64,000 nucleotides of DNA, taken from NCBI RefSeq assembly GCF_004138285.1, contig NZ_SCFN01000010.1, positions 124,001-188,000 of the forward strand, given 5' to 3'. The position numbers were made by a program, and so were the translations under genes. Of this stretch, positions 25,628 to 34,378 are shown one piece after another. This stretch comes from Gottfriedia acidiceleris (GTDB taxonomy: Bacteria > Bacillota > Bacilli > Bacillales > Bacillaceae_G). The notes beneath the pieces were generated by a model, which saw only the letters and a program-made list of their open reading frames with translations, had not been told where the DNA came from and did not search any database. How positions within the stretch are numbered: the stretch's first letter is position 1; each line of letters opens with the position of its first letter.

Positions 25628-27250
25628 ATGAAAACTAACATTCAACACTATGATGCAGTTGTAATTGGTGCTGGTTTTTCGGGGCTGTATATGCTTCATC
25701 GCTTACGAGAGGATGGACTCTCGGTTCGTGTATATGAAGCAGGTGAAGGTGTAGGAGGAACTTGGTTTTGGAATCGTTATCCAGGAGCAAGATGTGATTC
25801 AGAAAGTGTTTACTATAATTATACATTTTCAGAAGAGTTATATAATGAATGGACTTGGACGTCTAGGTATCCTGAGCAACCTGAAATTTTAAGATATTTA
25901 AATTTTGTGGCAGATAAATTTGATTTACGTTCAGATATTCAATTTAATACAAGGGTTCAATCTGCCCATTACGATGAGAAAAATAATATATGGAAGATTC
26001 ATTTAGATGATCATACGATTGTAACGGCTAAATATTTTATAACTGGAGTCGGTTGTTTATCAGCGGCAAATGTACCTAACTTCAAAGGAATCGAATCCTT
26101 CAAAGGTGAATGGTATCATACAGGTCACTGGCCACGAAATAAAGAAGTTGATTTTAAAGGTAAACGTGTTGGAATTATTGGAACCGGATCTAGCGGTGTA
26201 CAAGCGATTCCGGTTATTGCACAGCATGCTGGTCATCTGACAGTATTCCAGCGTACACCACAATACAGTGCACCAGCAAGAAATCACCCTTATGATCCGG
26301 AATATATACGAAAAACTAAAGCAAACTTTAAAGATATAAAAAAACAAATGAGAGAATCTATCGCTGGTCAACCGACTGTACCACCTACACACTCTGCGTT
26401 AGAGGTTAATCCACAAGAAAGAAATCAAATATATGAAAATATTTGGAAAAATGGTGGACTGGGACTTTTTGGATCCTTCAATGATATTTCAATAGATGAA
26501 AGAGCAAATGGGACAGTTGCTGAATTTATAAGATCAAAAATTAGTGAAATTGTACATGATTCAGAAGTTGCCAAAAAGTTAATGCCATACTATTACTTTG
26601 GTACAAAACGTCCAATTATTGATACAAATTATTACGAAACATACAATCGTGAAAACGTATCTTTAGTTGATGTCAAGAACGATTCAATTGAATCAATTAC
26701 ACCTAATGGGTTGAAAACTAAAAACAATGAATATGAATTAGATGTGATTGTATTTGCTACTGGGTATGATGGAATGACTGGACCATTGATGAAGATTGAT
26801 ATTAAAGGAAAAGATGGAGTTAGTTTGAAAGAAAAATGGGACGGAGGTGCACAAACAAGAACATATCTTGGAATTGCTAATGCTGGCTTCCCTAATATGT
26901 TTATGATTACTGGGCCTGAAAGTCCTTCAGTACTTAGCAACATGCCAGTTTCAATCGAGCAACATGTAGAATGGATTGCAGATTGTATTCAGTTCTTACG
27001 TACGAATGAAATTGATGTGATTGAAGCTAATGTTGATGCAGAGAATGAATGGAGCCGACATTGTAGAGAAGTTGCAGAGGCAACACTATTTACAAAAACA
27101 GATTCATGGTACACCGGGGCAAATATTAAAGGAAAACCACGAGGATTTCAAATTTACCTTGGAGGTGTAGGGGTATATCGTAAAAAATGCGATGAAATAG
27201 CTACAAATGGATATAAAGGTTTTGTTTTAACTTCAACCGCAGTTCATTAA
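25628..27250 (+). CDS. Baeyer-Villiger type flavin monooxygenase
   Basis: 540-residue class B flavoprotein that inserts oxygen next to a ketone carbonyl using NADPH and O2. The FAD motif is GAGFSGLYML (residues 14-23), then GGTWFWNRYPGARCD, as in cyclohexanone monooxygenase. The BVMO fingerprint FKGEWYHTGHWP (near residue 158) is complete, and the NADPH motif is GTGSSGVQAI. Length fits type I BVMOs. AAGGAGGATATGAA gives a very strong start. Paired with the upstream esterase; the ketone substrate is not known. Confidence 0.93.
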   Translation: MKTNIQHYDAVVIGAGFSGLYMLHRLREDGLSVRVYEAGEGVGGTWFWNRYPGARCDSESVYYNYTFSEELYNEWTWTSRYPEQPEILRYLNFVADKFDLRSDIQFNTRVQSAHYDEKNNIWKIHLDDHTIVTAKYFITGVGCLSAANVPNFKGIESFKGEWYHTGHWPRNKEVDFKGKRVGIIGTGSSGVQAIPVIAQHAGHLTVFQRTPQYSAPARNHPYDPEYIRKTKANFKDIKKQMRESIAGQPTVPPTHSALEVNPQERNQIYENIWKNGGLGLFGSFNDISIDERANGTVAEFIRSKISEIVHDSEVAKKLMPYYYFGTKRPIIDTNYYETYNRENVSLVDVKNDSIESITPNGLKTKNNEYELDVIVFATGYDGMTGPLMKIDIKGKDGVSLKEKWDGGAQTRTYLGIANAGFPNMFMITGPESPSVLSNMPVSIEQHVEWIADCIQFLRTNEIDVIEANVDAENEWSRHCREVAEATLFTKTDSWYTGANIKGKPRGFQIYLGGVGVYRKKCDEIATNGYKGFVLTSTAVH

Positions 27251-27265
27251 TTAGATTACAACTCT

Positions 27266-27298
27266 AAAAAACACTTCTTTATATGGAGAAGTGTTTTT
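27266..27298 (+). terminator. terminator after the monooxygenase gene
   Basis: AAAAACACTTCT / AGAAGTGTTTTT stem with an 8-base loop and T-tail. Confidence 0.9.
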
Positions 27299-27302
27299 CA
27301 AC

Positions 27303-27316
27303 GTGTTGAAATATAA
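27303..27316. repeat. GTGTTGAAATATAA element next to a terminator
   Basis: This 14-mer recurs exactly at 23207-23220, also directly after a terminator hairpin. Both copies continue with a similar stretch (caata..gaaaa). Confidence 0.45.
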
Positions 27317-27376
27317 CATAGTCAATATTGAAAAATAATAAATTACTACTCATAAAATTTTCGTGAGTCCTAAGGT

Positions 27377-27427
27377 GTTCATGAGTAAGTAAAAAAGCAA
27401 AAAGATGAAAATAACCTACTCATAAAT
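27377..27427. repeat. dispersed intergenic repeat, copy 2 (GTTCATGAGTAAG...CTCATAAAT)
   Basis: 51-base element nearly matching 9581-9629, beginning GTTCATGAGTAAGT and ending CTACTCATAAAT. A related inverted pair ACTCAT/GAGTC lies just upstream (27345-27370). The remainder of the gap 27251-27600 is AT-rich with no gene. Confidence 0.65.
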
Positions 27428-27600
27428 AGTTGGAGTAGAAATATAATACAGCACTCCAATTATTAAAATTCATTTAATGTAAGTTGAATTAATCCACAAT
27501 TTCAGACTCAAAATAGTATAATGATATGTATTTAAATTTCATCAATAGTATAAATATTCAAATTGCTATTTGTTAGAGTTAAAAAGGGGAGAGTTTGAAT

Positions 27601-28839
27601 TTGTCTGCATCAAAAAAATCTATCTTTAAAGGGACTTCATTTACGAATTTTTGGGTCTCACGAATGTTTACTTCTACTTCATTTCAGATGCTATCGGTAG
27701 CAATTGGATGGCAAATGTATGATTTGACACATGACGCGTTTAGTCTAGGTCTAGTAGGTTTGGCACAATTTATTCCAATGGTCTTACTTACTTTAGTAGT
27801 TGGTCAAGTTGCTGACAGAGTTGATCGTCGGAAAATTGTTTTCATATGCCAAATGATAGAAGCTTTAATTGCAGGACTTCTTTTATATGGTAATTTTGCT
27901 AATTGGCTTAGCAGAGAGGAAATATTAATTGCTGCATTTATACTCGGTGCATGCCGATCATTTGAAGGACCTGCTTCTTCGGCATTATTACCTCAAGTTG
28001 TGCCAAAATCTATTTTACAACAAGCTATTTCTTGGAGTACATCTGCGGGTCAAACAGCACAAATACTAGGACCATCTCTTGGTGGTGTATTATTTTCAGT
28101 AGGACCAGCATACGTTTATGCAACGTCAGCAATTGCTTTATTACTTTCATCAATCCTAACATTTTTTATTAAATTAGATAGTCAATTTATCCCTAAATCA
28201 GAGCCAGTAACTTTACGAACAATGCTGATGGGGTTAGAATTTGTTTATAAGCACCCAATCATTTTAGGAACTATTTCACTTGATTTATTTGCCGTTTTAC
28301 TCGGAGGAGCTACAGCACTTTTACCAATTTATGCGCAAGATATTTTACACACTGGAGCTTGGGGCTTAGGTCTGATGCGTACTGCACCAGCTGTTGGAGC
28401 ATTAATAATGTCTCTAATATTAGCTTATTTTCCACTTAAAAGATCATATGGTCCGATATTATTTGAAGCGTTAGGTATTTTTGGATTGGCAACAATGCTA
28501 TTTGCAATTTCAACAAACTTAGTCATCTCATTAATTGCATTATTTATTATTGGAGCTTCAGATGTGGTCAGCGTAGTAATACGTTCTTCTCTTGTTCAGC
28601 TACAGACACCGGATGATATGAGAGGCCGAGTAAATGCAGTAAATTCGCTATTTATTGGAACTTCAAATCAGCTCGGGGAATTTGAATCTGGAACGATGGC
28701 TGGATTAATTGGGGCCATACCAGCTGCATTTGTAGGAGGGCTTGGAACGATATTAGTTGCTGGACTTTGGATGTATTTATTCCCTTCACTTAGAAGAATT
28801 AATTCACTTTCTGGAGACAAAACAGAAAAAGCAGGATAA
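27601..28839 (+). CDS. MFS exporter (EntS-like)
   Basis: 412-residue major facilitator with about 12 membrane segments. The loop 2-3 motif is GQVADRVDRRKIV (near residue 78), and the phrase RSFEGPASSALLPQVVP belongs to the MFS_3 / enterobactin exporter-like group. TTG at 27601 is chosen because GGGGAG lies nine bases upstream; TTG at 27595 is too close. The substrate is unknown. A small DUF1801 gene follows after 18 bases and is probably cotranscribed. Confidence 0.85.
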   Translation: MSASKKSIFKGTSFTNFWVSRMFTSTSFQMLSVAIGWQMYDLTHDAFSLGLVGLAQFIPMVLLTLVVGQVADRVDRRKIVFICQMIEALIAGLLLYGNFANWLSREEILIAAFILGACRSFEGPASSALLPQVVPKSILQQAISWSTSAGQTAQILGPSLGGVLFSVGPAYVYATSAIALLLSSILTFFIKLDSQFIPKSEPVTLRTMLMGLEFVYKHPIILGTISLDLFAVLLGGATALLPIYAQDILHTGAWGLGLMRTAPAVGALIMSLILAYFPLKRSYGPILFEALGIFGLATMLFAISTNLVISLIALFIIGASDVVSVVIRSSLVQLQTPDDMRGRVNAVNSLFIGTSNQLGEFESGTMAGLIGAIPAAFVGGLGTILVAGLWMYLFPSLRRINSLSGDKTEKAG

Positions 28840-28857
28840 TTTGTTAAAGGAGAATTT

Positions 28858-29247
28858 ATGGAAAATACTAAAAAAACATTTGAATCGATTGATGAATATA
28901 TTTCACAATTTCAGCCTGATGTTCAGGAAAAATTACAAGCTTTAAGAAAGATTGTTAAAGAAGTTGTACCAAATGCTGTAGAGAGAATTAGTTATCAAAT
29001 GCCTACTTTTGCGCTAAATAAAAATTTAGTACATTTTGCTGCATTTAAAAATCATATTGGATTTTACCCAGGAGCTAGTGGGATTGCGGCATTTAAACAA
29101 GAATTATCAGTTTATAAAGGTGCTAAAGGATCTGTACAATTTCCGATAAACGATCCACTTCCATTTGATTTGATAAAAAAGATTGTAAAGTATAGAGAAC
29201 TTGAGGATATTAAAAAAGCTGAAGAAAAATTAAAAAAGAAAAAATAA
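28858..29247 (+). CDS. DUF1801 (iron-chaperone-like) protein
   Basis: 129 residues with the DUF1801 pattern: IDEYISQFQPDVQEKLQALR, then ISYQMPTF, HFAAFKNHIGFYPG, KGSVQFPINDPLPFDLI, and a Lys/Glu-rich tail. The fold is frataxin-like in some members and such proteins are often named iron chaperones, but direct evidence varies. AAAGGAG precedes the ATG. It lies just behind the MFS exporter and ahead of a terminator. Iron binding is not shown by the sequence. Confidence 0.82.
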   Translation: MENTKKTFESIDEYISQFQPDVQEKLQALRKIVKEVVPNAVERISYQMPTFALNKNLVHFAAFKNHIGFYPGASGIAAFKQELSVYKGAKGSVQFPINDPLPFDLIKKIVKYRELEDIKKAEEKLKKKK

Positions 29248-29253
29248 GTTCAT

Positions 29254-29290
29254 AACCTCTGAGGCTAATTTTAGCTTTGGAGGTTTTTTA
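29254..29290 (+). terminator. terminator after the DUF1801 gene
   Basis: AACCTC / GAGGTT outer stem with an inner GCTAA/TTAGC stem, followed by TTTTTT. Confidence 0.85.
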
Positions 29291-29429
29291 GTAAAAAGGA
29301 CTGATCATTTTGTTCAAAATTTTGTCAAATATTTTTCAGTATTATATTCCTTTATCCATTATACTAAACTTGTATCTAGTTAGGAAAAACAAGTAATGAA
29401 TGATGAAGTTGATTTTTTTTAGTAAAATT

Positions 29430-29445
29430 TGTGAAAAAATTCACA
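29430..29445. promoter_or_regulatory. Fnr/Crp-like box upstream of nasD
   Basis: TGTGA-N6-TCACA (within the longer palindrome TTTGTGAA-N4-TTCACAAA, 29428-29447), 25 bases before the ATG. The 6-base spacing matches the B. subtilis Fnr consensus; a TnrA box would have 7. Its closeness to the start codon suggests repression or a promoter further upstream (TATACT near 29362). Confidence 0.5.
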
Positions 29446-29469
29446 AATTATATTTGGGGGACATAAGAG

Positions 29470-31869
29470 ATGAAAAGAAAATTATTGATGATAGGTAATG
29501 GAATGGCAGGAGTACGTTGCATAGAAGAAATTCTAAAAAGAAATAAAAGTTTATTTGAGATCACAATAATTGGAGATGAACCTTATCCGAACTATAACAG
29601 GATCATGTTATCAAATGTATTACAAGGAAAAACAACCTTCGATGAAATCAATATTAATGATTGGAATTGGTATATAGAGAATCAAATTACATTACTTACC
29701 AACGAAAAAGTTACAAAAATATCTCCTACAGAAAAAATAGTTGAAACAGAAAAAGGAAAAACGATTTCATATGATGAGCTTATTTTAGCTACTGGATCTA
29801 GTGCCTTTATACTCCCTATACAAGGAAATGATCTACAAGGAGTAATCGGTTTTCGAACAATTCAAGATACTGAATTAATGATAGATTATGCAAAAAAATA
29901 TAAAAAGGCTGTAGTAATTGGGGGAGGCCTATTAGGTTTAGAGGCAGCAAGAGGCTTAATTGATCGAGGAATGGAAGTACATGTTGTTCATCTACTGCCT
30001 ACCTTAATGGAACAACAATTAGATGCAACTGCTGCGAAAATGCTAAAAAAAGATTTAGAAGCTCAAGGCATGAATTTCTTAATGGAGAAACAAACGATTT
30101 CAATAAATGGAACGAATCGTGTAGAAGGGATTAGTTTTTCTGATGGAACTTCATTAGATTGTGATTTAGTCGTAATGGCAGTAGGAATTAGACCTAATAT
30201 TTCATTAGCAAAAGAAGCAGGAATCGATGCAAACCGTGCAATAGTTGTTAACGATTTTATGCAAACATCAGAACCATCAATTTATGCAGTAGGTGAATGT
30301 GCTGAACATAACGGAACTACTTATGGTCTAGTAGCACCGCTGTACGAACAAGGGATTGTGCTTGCTGATCATATGACCGGTAATTCAACGAACGGATATA
30401 AAGGAAGCATTTTATCAACTCAGTTAAAAGTATCCGGTTGTGATTTATTTTCTGGTGGATTAATTCATGAAGAAGAAGATATGCAAGCGATCATTGTAAA
30501 TGATCAATTTGCTGGATTATACAAAAAAGTAATCGTGAAAGATGAAAAAGTTGTTGGAGTAGTTTTATATGGTGATGCATCTGATGGAAATCGATTATTC
30601 AACATGTTGAAAAATGAAACAAATATAAAAGAATATACAAGTGCATCTATTCTCCATAAATCAGGTGAGGATACTGGTGAAGATTTTGTTCTTACAATGA
30701 GTGCAAATGATACAGTTTGTGGATGTAATGGCGTCACGAAAGGCACAATCGTTCAATCAATTTTAGAACAAGAGCTTACTACGTTCGAAGATGTGAAAAA
30801 TTGCACAAAGGCTGGCGCATCATGTGGAAAATGTAAAGGAATGGTTGAAAGTATTTTAGCAGCTACATTAGGTGATACATTTGATCCTAATGCTGCAAAG
30901 CCTGGTATGTGTGGATGTACAACATTATCTCGTGATGAAGTAATACATGAAATCGAAGAAAAAGGATTACAAACTCCTAGAGAGGTTCGTATTGTATTAG
31001 GTTTTGAAAATGAAGAAGGATGTTCAAAATGTCGTCCAGCCCTAAATTATTATTTAAGAATGATGTATCCAAATGATTATCAGGATGATAAATCATCACG
31101 CTTCGTTAATGAAAGAATGGAAGGAAATATTCAAAAAGATGGGTCATTCTCAATCGTACCGCGAATGTATGGGGGAGTAACGACTGGTGATGAATTAATT
31201 AAACTTGGTGAAGTAGCAAATAAATTCAACGTACCTTTAGTAAAAGTTACCGGTGCAAGCCGTGTTGGTTTATATGGTGTTAAAAAAGAAGACGTACCAA
31301 AAGTATGGCAAGAATTAGGGATGCGTTCAGGTTATGCTTATTCAAAATCGCTTAGAAATGTTAAGTCGTGCGTCGGTAATCGATTTTGTCGATTTGGAAC
31401 ACAAGATTCACTTGGTTTAGGAATCCAATTAGAAAAAGCAATTGAAATGGTTGACACTCCACACAAGATGAAAATGGGTGTTACAGGATGTCCTCGAAAT
31501 TGCGCAGAAGTGCTTACTAAGGACTTTGGAGTAATCTGCGTGGAAAATGGTTTCCAGTTATATATTGGTGGTAATGGTGGAACAGAAGTTCGAGAATGCG
31601 ATTTATTAACGACTGTAACAACAGAAGAAGAAGTAGTTCACATGGCAAAAGCTTATGTTCAATTCTATCGTGAAACGGGTATTTACGGGGAACGAACTGC
31701 TCCATGGGTAGTGCGAACTGGAGTGGAACTGATTAAAGAAGTATTGTTAAACAAGGAACAAGAAAATGCTTTAGTAGAGAAATTTGATCTTGCAAAATCA
31801 ACATACGAAGAAGCATGGGGACAAGCACTTAACAATCAATTAGAACTATATGAGGTTATTAGAAAGTAA
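29470..31869 (+). CDS. nasD: assimilatory nitrite reductase [NAD(P)H], large subunit
   Basis: 799-residue cytosolic enzyme that reduces nitrite to ammonium with six electrons. The FAD domain starts IGNGMAGVRCIEEIL (residues 7-21) and has a second dinucleotide motif VIGGGLLGLEAARGL. A BFD-like [2Fe-2S] domain shows CGCNGVTKG...CTKAGASCGKC (residues 417-457). The siroheme/[4Fe-4S] site is CVGNRFCRFG and GVTGCPRNCAE near residues 637-680. Length and domain order match NasD/NirB. GGGGGAC lies upstream of the ATG. It leads a six-gene nitrite-assimilation operon with the siroheme genes and a nitrite channel. Confidence 0.96.
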   Translation: MKRKLLMIGNGMAGVRCIEEILKRNKSLFEITIIGDEPYPNYNRIMLSNVLQGKTTFDEININDWNWYIENQITLLTNEKVTKISPTEKIVETEKGKTISYDELILATGSSAFILPIQGNDLQGVIGFRTIQDTELMIDYAKKYKKAVVIGGGLLGLEAARGLIDRGMEVHVVHLLPTLMEQQLDATAAKMLKKDLEAQGMNFLMEKQTISINGTNRVEGISFSDGTSLDCDLVVMAVGIRPNISLAKEAGIDANRAIVVNDFMQTSEPSIYAVGECAEHNGTTYGLVAPLYEQGIVLADHMTGNSTNGYKGSILSTQLKVSGCDLFSGGLIHEEEDMQAIIVNDQFAGLYKKVIVKDEKVVGVVLYGDASDGNRLFNMLKNETNIKEYTSASILHKSGEDTGEDFVLTMSANDTVCGCNGVTKGTIVQSILEQELTTFEDVKNCTKAGASCGKCKGMVESILAATLGDTFDPNAAKPGMCGCTTLSRDEVIHEIEEKGLQTPREVRIVLGFENEEGCSKCRPALNYYLRMMYPNDYQDDKSSRFVNERMEGNIQKDGSFSIVPRMYGGVTTGDELIKLGEVANKFNVPLVKVTGASRVGLYGVKKEDVPKVWQELGMRSGYAYSKSLRNVKSCVGNRFCRFGTQDSLGLGIQLEKAIEMVDTPHKMKMGVTGCPRNCAEVLTKDFGVICVENGFQLYIGGNGGTEVRECDLLTTVTTEEEVVHMAKAYVQFYRETGIYGERTAPWVVRTGVELIKEVLLNKEQENALVEKFDLAKSTYEEAWGQALNNQLELYEVIRK

Positions 31870-31895
31870 TTTCAAAATTGAGAGGAGCAATCAAA

Positions 31896-32213
31896 ATGAC
31901 CAAAACAACGGAGAAAATTAAGATAATTGATCTAGCTTCTTTACCAATTCAAATTGGAAAGGAAGTCGTTATAAAAGGGGAATCAATCGCATTATTCCGT
32001 TTATCAAATGAAGATGTTCGTGCAATCGAAAGCAAGTGTCCTGGGACAAATGGTCCACTTGCTGAAGGGATTGTTTCAGGAGAATATGTATTCTGTCCTC
32101 TACGAGATTGGAAAATTTCTTTAATAACTGGCGAAGTTCAAAAGCCAGATAATGGCATAGTAAAAACATATAAAACCAATGTAATCGACGGTTCTGTTTA
32201 TATTACGGTGTAA
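31896..32213 (+). CDS. nirD: nitrite reductase, small subunit (NirD/NasE)
   Basis: 105-residue Rieske-fold partner of the large subunit. ATG at 31896 is preferred (GAGAGGA upstream) over the TTG at 31878. The Rieske segment is altered: KCPGTNGPLAEG stands where CxH is expected and FCPLRDWKIS where CxxH is expected, so the two His ligands are absent and a normal [2Fe-2S] cluster is unlikely. NirD proteins are known to lose ligands, so this does not imply loss of function. It follows nasD by about 26 bases. Confidence 0.88.
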   Translation: MTKTTEKIKIIDLASLPIQIGKEVVIKGESIALFRLSNEDVRAIESKCPGTNGPLAEGIVSGEYVFCPLRDWKISLITGEVQKPDNGIVKTYKTNVIDGSVYITV

Positions 32214-32216
32214 CGT

Positions 32217-33641
32217 ATGACAAAAAAATCTGGATTTATTTCATTTGTAGGTGCAGGACCTGGGGATTTAGGATTAATAACAGAAAAAGGAATGAAATGT
32301 ATACGAGAAGCTGAAGTTATTTTATATGACCGACTTGCTAATCCTAGGCTACTTCGTGAAGCTAATGAAAATTGTGAGTTCATTTACTGTGGGAAGCTCC
32401 CCGACAGACATATTATGCGTCAAGAAATGATTAATCAAACTTTAGTAACAATCGCCCAAGATGGAAAATATGTCGTTAGATTAAAAGGCGGAGATCCATC
32501 CGTTTTTGGTCGAGTAGGTGAAGAAGCAGAGGAAGCTTCAAAGCATGATATACCTTTTGAAATTATTCCGGGAATTACATCTAGCATTGCTGCAGCAGCA
32601 TATGCTGGAATCCCAGTTACACATAGAGAATATAGTACAAGTTTTACCTTAAGAACAGGCCATAAATGTATGGAAAATGAAGATCTTATTGAATCGAATT
32701 GTTCTGATCAGTTAGGGGATACGCTTGCTTATTATATGGGGGTAAGTAATCTACCTAAAATATGTACGCACCTAATAAAGAATGGTAAATCTAAGGATAC
32801 TCCAGTAGCTGTTATTCAATGGGGAACAATTGGAAAACAAAAAGTCGTAGAGGGAACGATTGAAACAATTGTATCAGTTATTGAGAAAGAAGAAATAACA
32901 AATCCTGCTATGACAATTATTGGAGATGTTGTCAAATTACGCTCAAAGATTTCTTGGTTTGAAAAGAAAAATTATTTTGGTCGGAAAATTTTATTAGCTA
33001 AAGGAACAGCATCAGTCGAAAAGAACGGATTAGAAACTTATTTATCAGAAAACGGTGCTGAGGTTTATGCTTTTCCTACTCTTAAATCAGTGCAACTTCC
33101 AATTCAGCATGATCAATTAGTTGATGCCCTAGGCCATGAAAAAATCGTTTTTTGTTCACCAGAAAGTGTGCAATTATTTTTTACAAATATGTATAAATCT
33201 AAATTCGATGTTCGTAGTCTTCCTAATCAAATTGAGTATATTTCATCAAAAACATGCAAGGAACTTGAAAAGTATGGAATTTTAGCTGAGAAAGTTAGTG
33301 GTGATGAAAATAAAACTGTTTTTGTGGGATCGGTAGACAAAGATATACCTTTACCAACTAACTCACAATTTCTGGCTACACATGAAAATATTGCAGATTC
33401 TCGATTTGATGTAATCAATCAAAGAATGCTTGAAGAAACAAAATGGGAATCAATTATTTTTCCAAATCGTTCATCTGTTGATTGGTTTATAAAAGAATTA
33501 AAGAATACTAAGGAAAGTGATTTAATGAATTTACCATTTGCATATATTGGTGAATCAGTTAGGGAATATGCATTTAAATGTGGGTTTACTAAAGTTGATG
33601 AAGAATTACAAAAGGAATTAATGCTAGGTGAATGGAAGTGA
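32217..33641 (+). CDS. nasF: uroporphyrinogen-III C-methyltransferase fused to a HemD-like domain
   Basis: 474 residues. The N-terminal half (to about 245) is a SAM-dependent SUMT that makes precorrin-2 for siroheme: FVGAGPGDLGLIT, VRLKGGDPSVFGRVGEEAEE, PGITSSIAAAAYAGIPVTHR and YYMGVSNL. The C-terminal half (from about 255) resembles uroporphyrinogen-III synthase, as in B. subtilis NasF. Siroheme is the cofactor of the nitrite reductase encoded upstream. It starts 3 bases after nirD and its end precedes sirB by four bases. Confidence 0.93.
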   Translation: MTKKSGFISFVGAGPGDLGLITEKGMKCIREAEVILYDRLANPRLLREANENCEFIYCGKLPDRHIMRQEMINQTLVTIAQDGKYVVRLKGGDPSVFGRVGEEAEEASKHDIPFEIIPGITSSIAAAAYAGIPVTHREYSTSFTLRTGHKCMENEDLIESNCSDQLGDTLAYYMGVSNLPKICTHLIKNGKSKDTPVAVIQWGTIGKQKVVEGTIETIVSVIEKEEITNPAMTIIGDVVKLRSKISWFEKKNYFGRKILLAKGTASVEKNGLETYLSENGAEVYAFPTLKSVQLPIQHDQLVDALGHEKIVFCSPESVQLFFTNMYKSKFDVRSLPNQIEYISSKTCKELEKYGILAEKVSGDENKTVFVGSVDKDIPLPTNSQFLATHENIADSRFDVINQRMLEETKWESIIFPNRSSVDWFIKELKNTKESDLMNLPFAYIGESVREYAFKCGFTKVDEELQKELMLGEWK

Positions 33642-33645
33642 AAAA

Positions 33646-34362
33646 ATGTTTGATGCTGTTGTATATATTGGACACGGAAGTCGTAGGCAAGAAGGTAATC
33701 AACAATTTATACACTTTATTCAATCTATATTTAAAGAGATTCCTATTCAAAAACAAGAATATGCGTTTTTAGAATTAGTGGATCCGACTATTCAACAAAC
33801 TTTGGAAAAAATTATAGTAGAAGGTGCGAGAAATATTTTAGTTGTACCAGTATTATTATTTGCAGCTGGACATTATAAACGCGATATTCCGGATGAATTG
33901 AATATTGTTTTAAAACTATTTCCACATGTAAATATTAAGATAACTGAGCCATTTGGTGTTCATGAAAAAATGATTCAACTTGTATTCAAGCGTGCAAGGG
34001 CAGCATACGGAACTAGTAACTCAGTAATTTTATTAGTAGGACGTGGAAGCAGTGACCCCGAGCCGATTGAAATGCTAGAACAAATTGGAAATGCAGTAGA
34101 AGCTCAAATGAAAATTCCAGTTCGCACAGCTTTTTTAACAGTGGGTAAACCTAGGTTAGAATATATGATTAGTAAAATGAGTAAAGAATTTGAAAATATA
34201 TATGTTATGCCATATTTATTATTTACAGGATTACTTCTTGAAAAAATAAAAAGACGAATTTCCGTAGAAAATGAAAAATTTTATCTATTTGAGAATTTAC
34301 AATTTGATGAATTGATGAGTCAAGCACTTATAGAACGGATACATGAAAAGGTTAAAATCTAA
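33646..34362 (+). CDS. sirB: sirohydrochlorin ferrochelatase / CbiX family
   Basis: 238 residues from ATG at 33646 (GGAAGTG upstream); the GTG at 33628 lies inside nasF. The N-terminal CbiX motif is YIGHGSRRQEGN with the metal-site His, a second half starts LVGRGSSDPEPIEM, and the GHYKRDIP segment supplies another His. It inserts iron (or cobalt) into sirohydrochlorin to give siroheme. Its place between the SUMT fusion and the nitrite channel fits siroheme production for NasD. The NAD-dependent precorrin-2 dehydrogenase is not encoded here and must be elsewhere. Confidence 0.88.
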   Translation: MFDAVVYIGHGSRRQEGNQQFIHFIQSIFKEIPIQKQEYAFLELVDPTIQQTLEKIIVEGARNILVVPVLLFAAGHYKRDIPDELNIVLKLFPHVNIKITEPFGVHEKMIQLVFKRARAAYGTSNSVILLVGRGSSDPEPIEMLEQIGNAVEAQMKIPVRTAFLTVGKPRLEYMISKMSKEFENIYVMPYLLFTGLLLEKIKRRISVENEKFYLFENLQFDELMSQALIERIHEKVKI

Positions 34363-34378
34363 ATATAGGGTGAACAAT

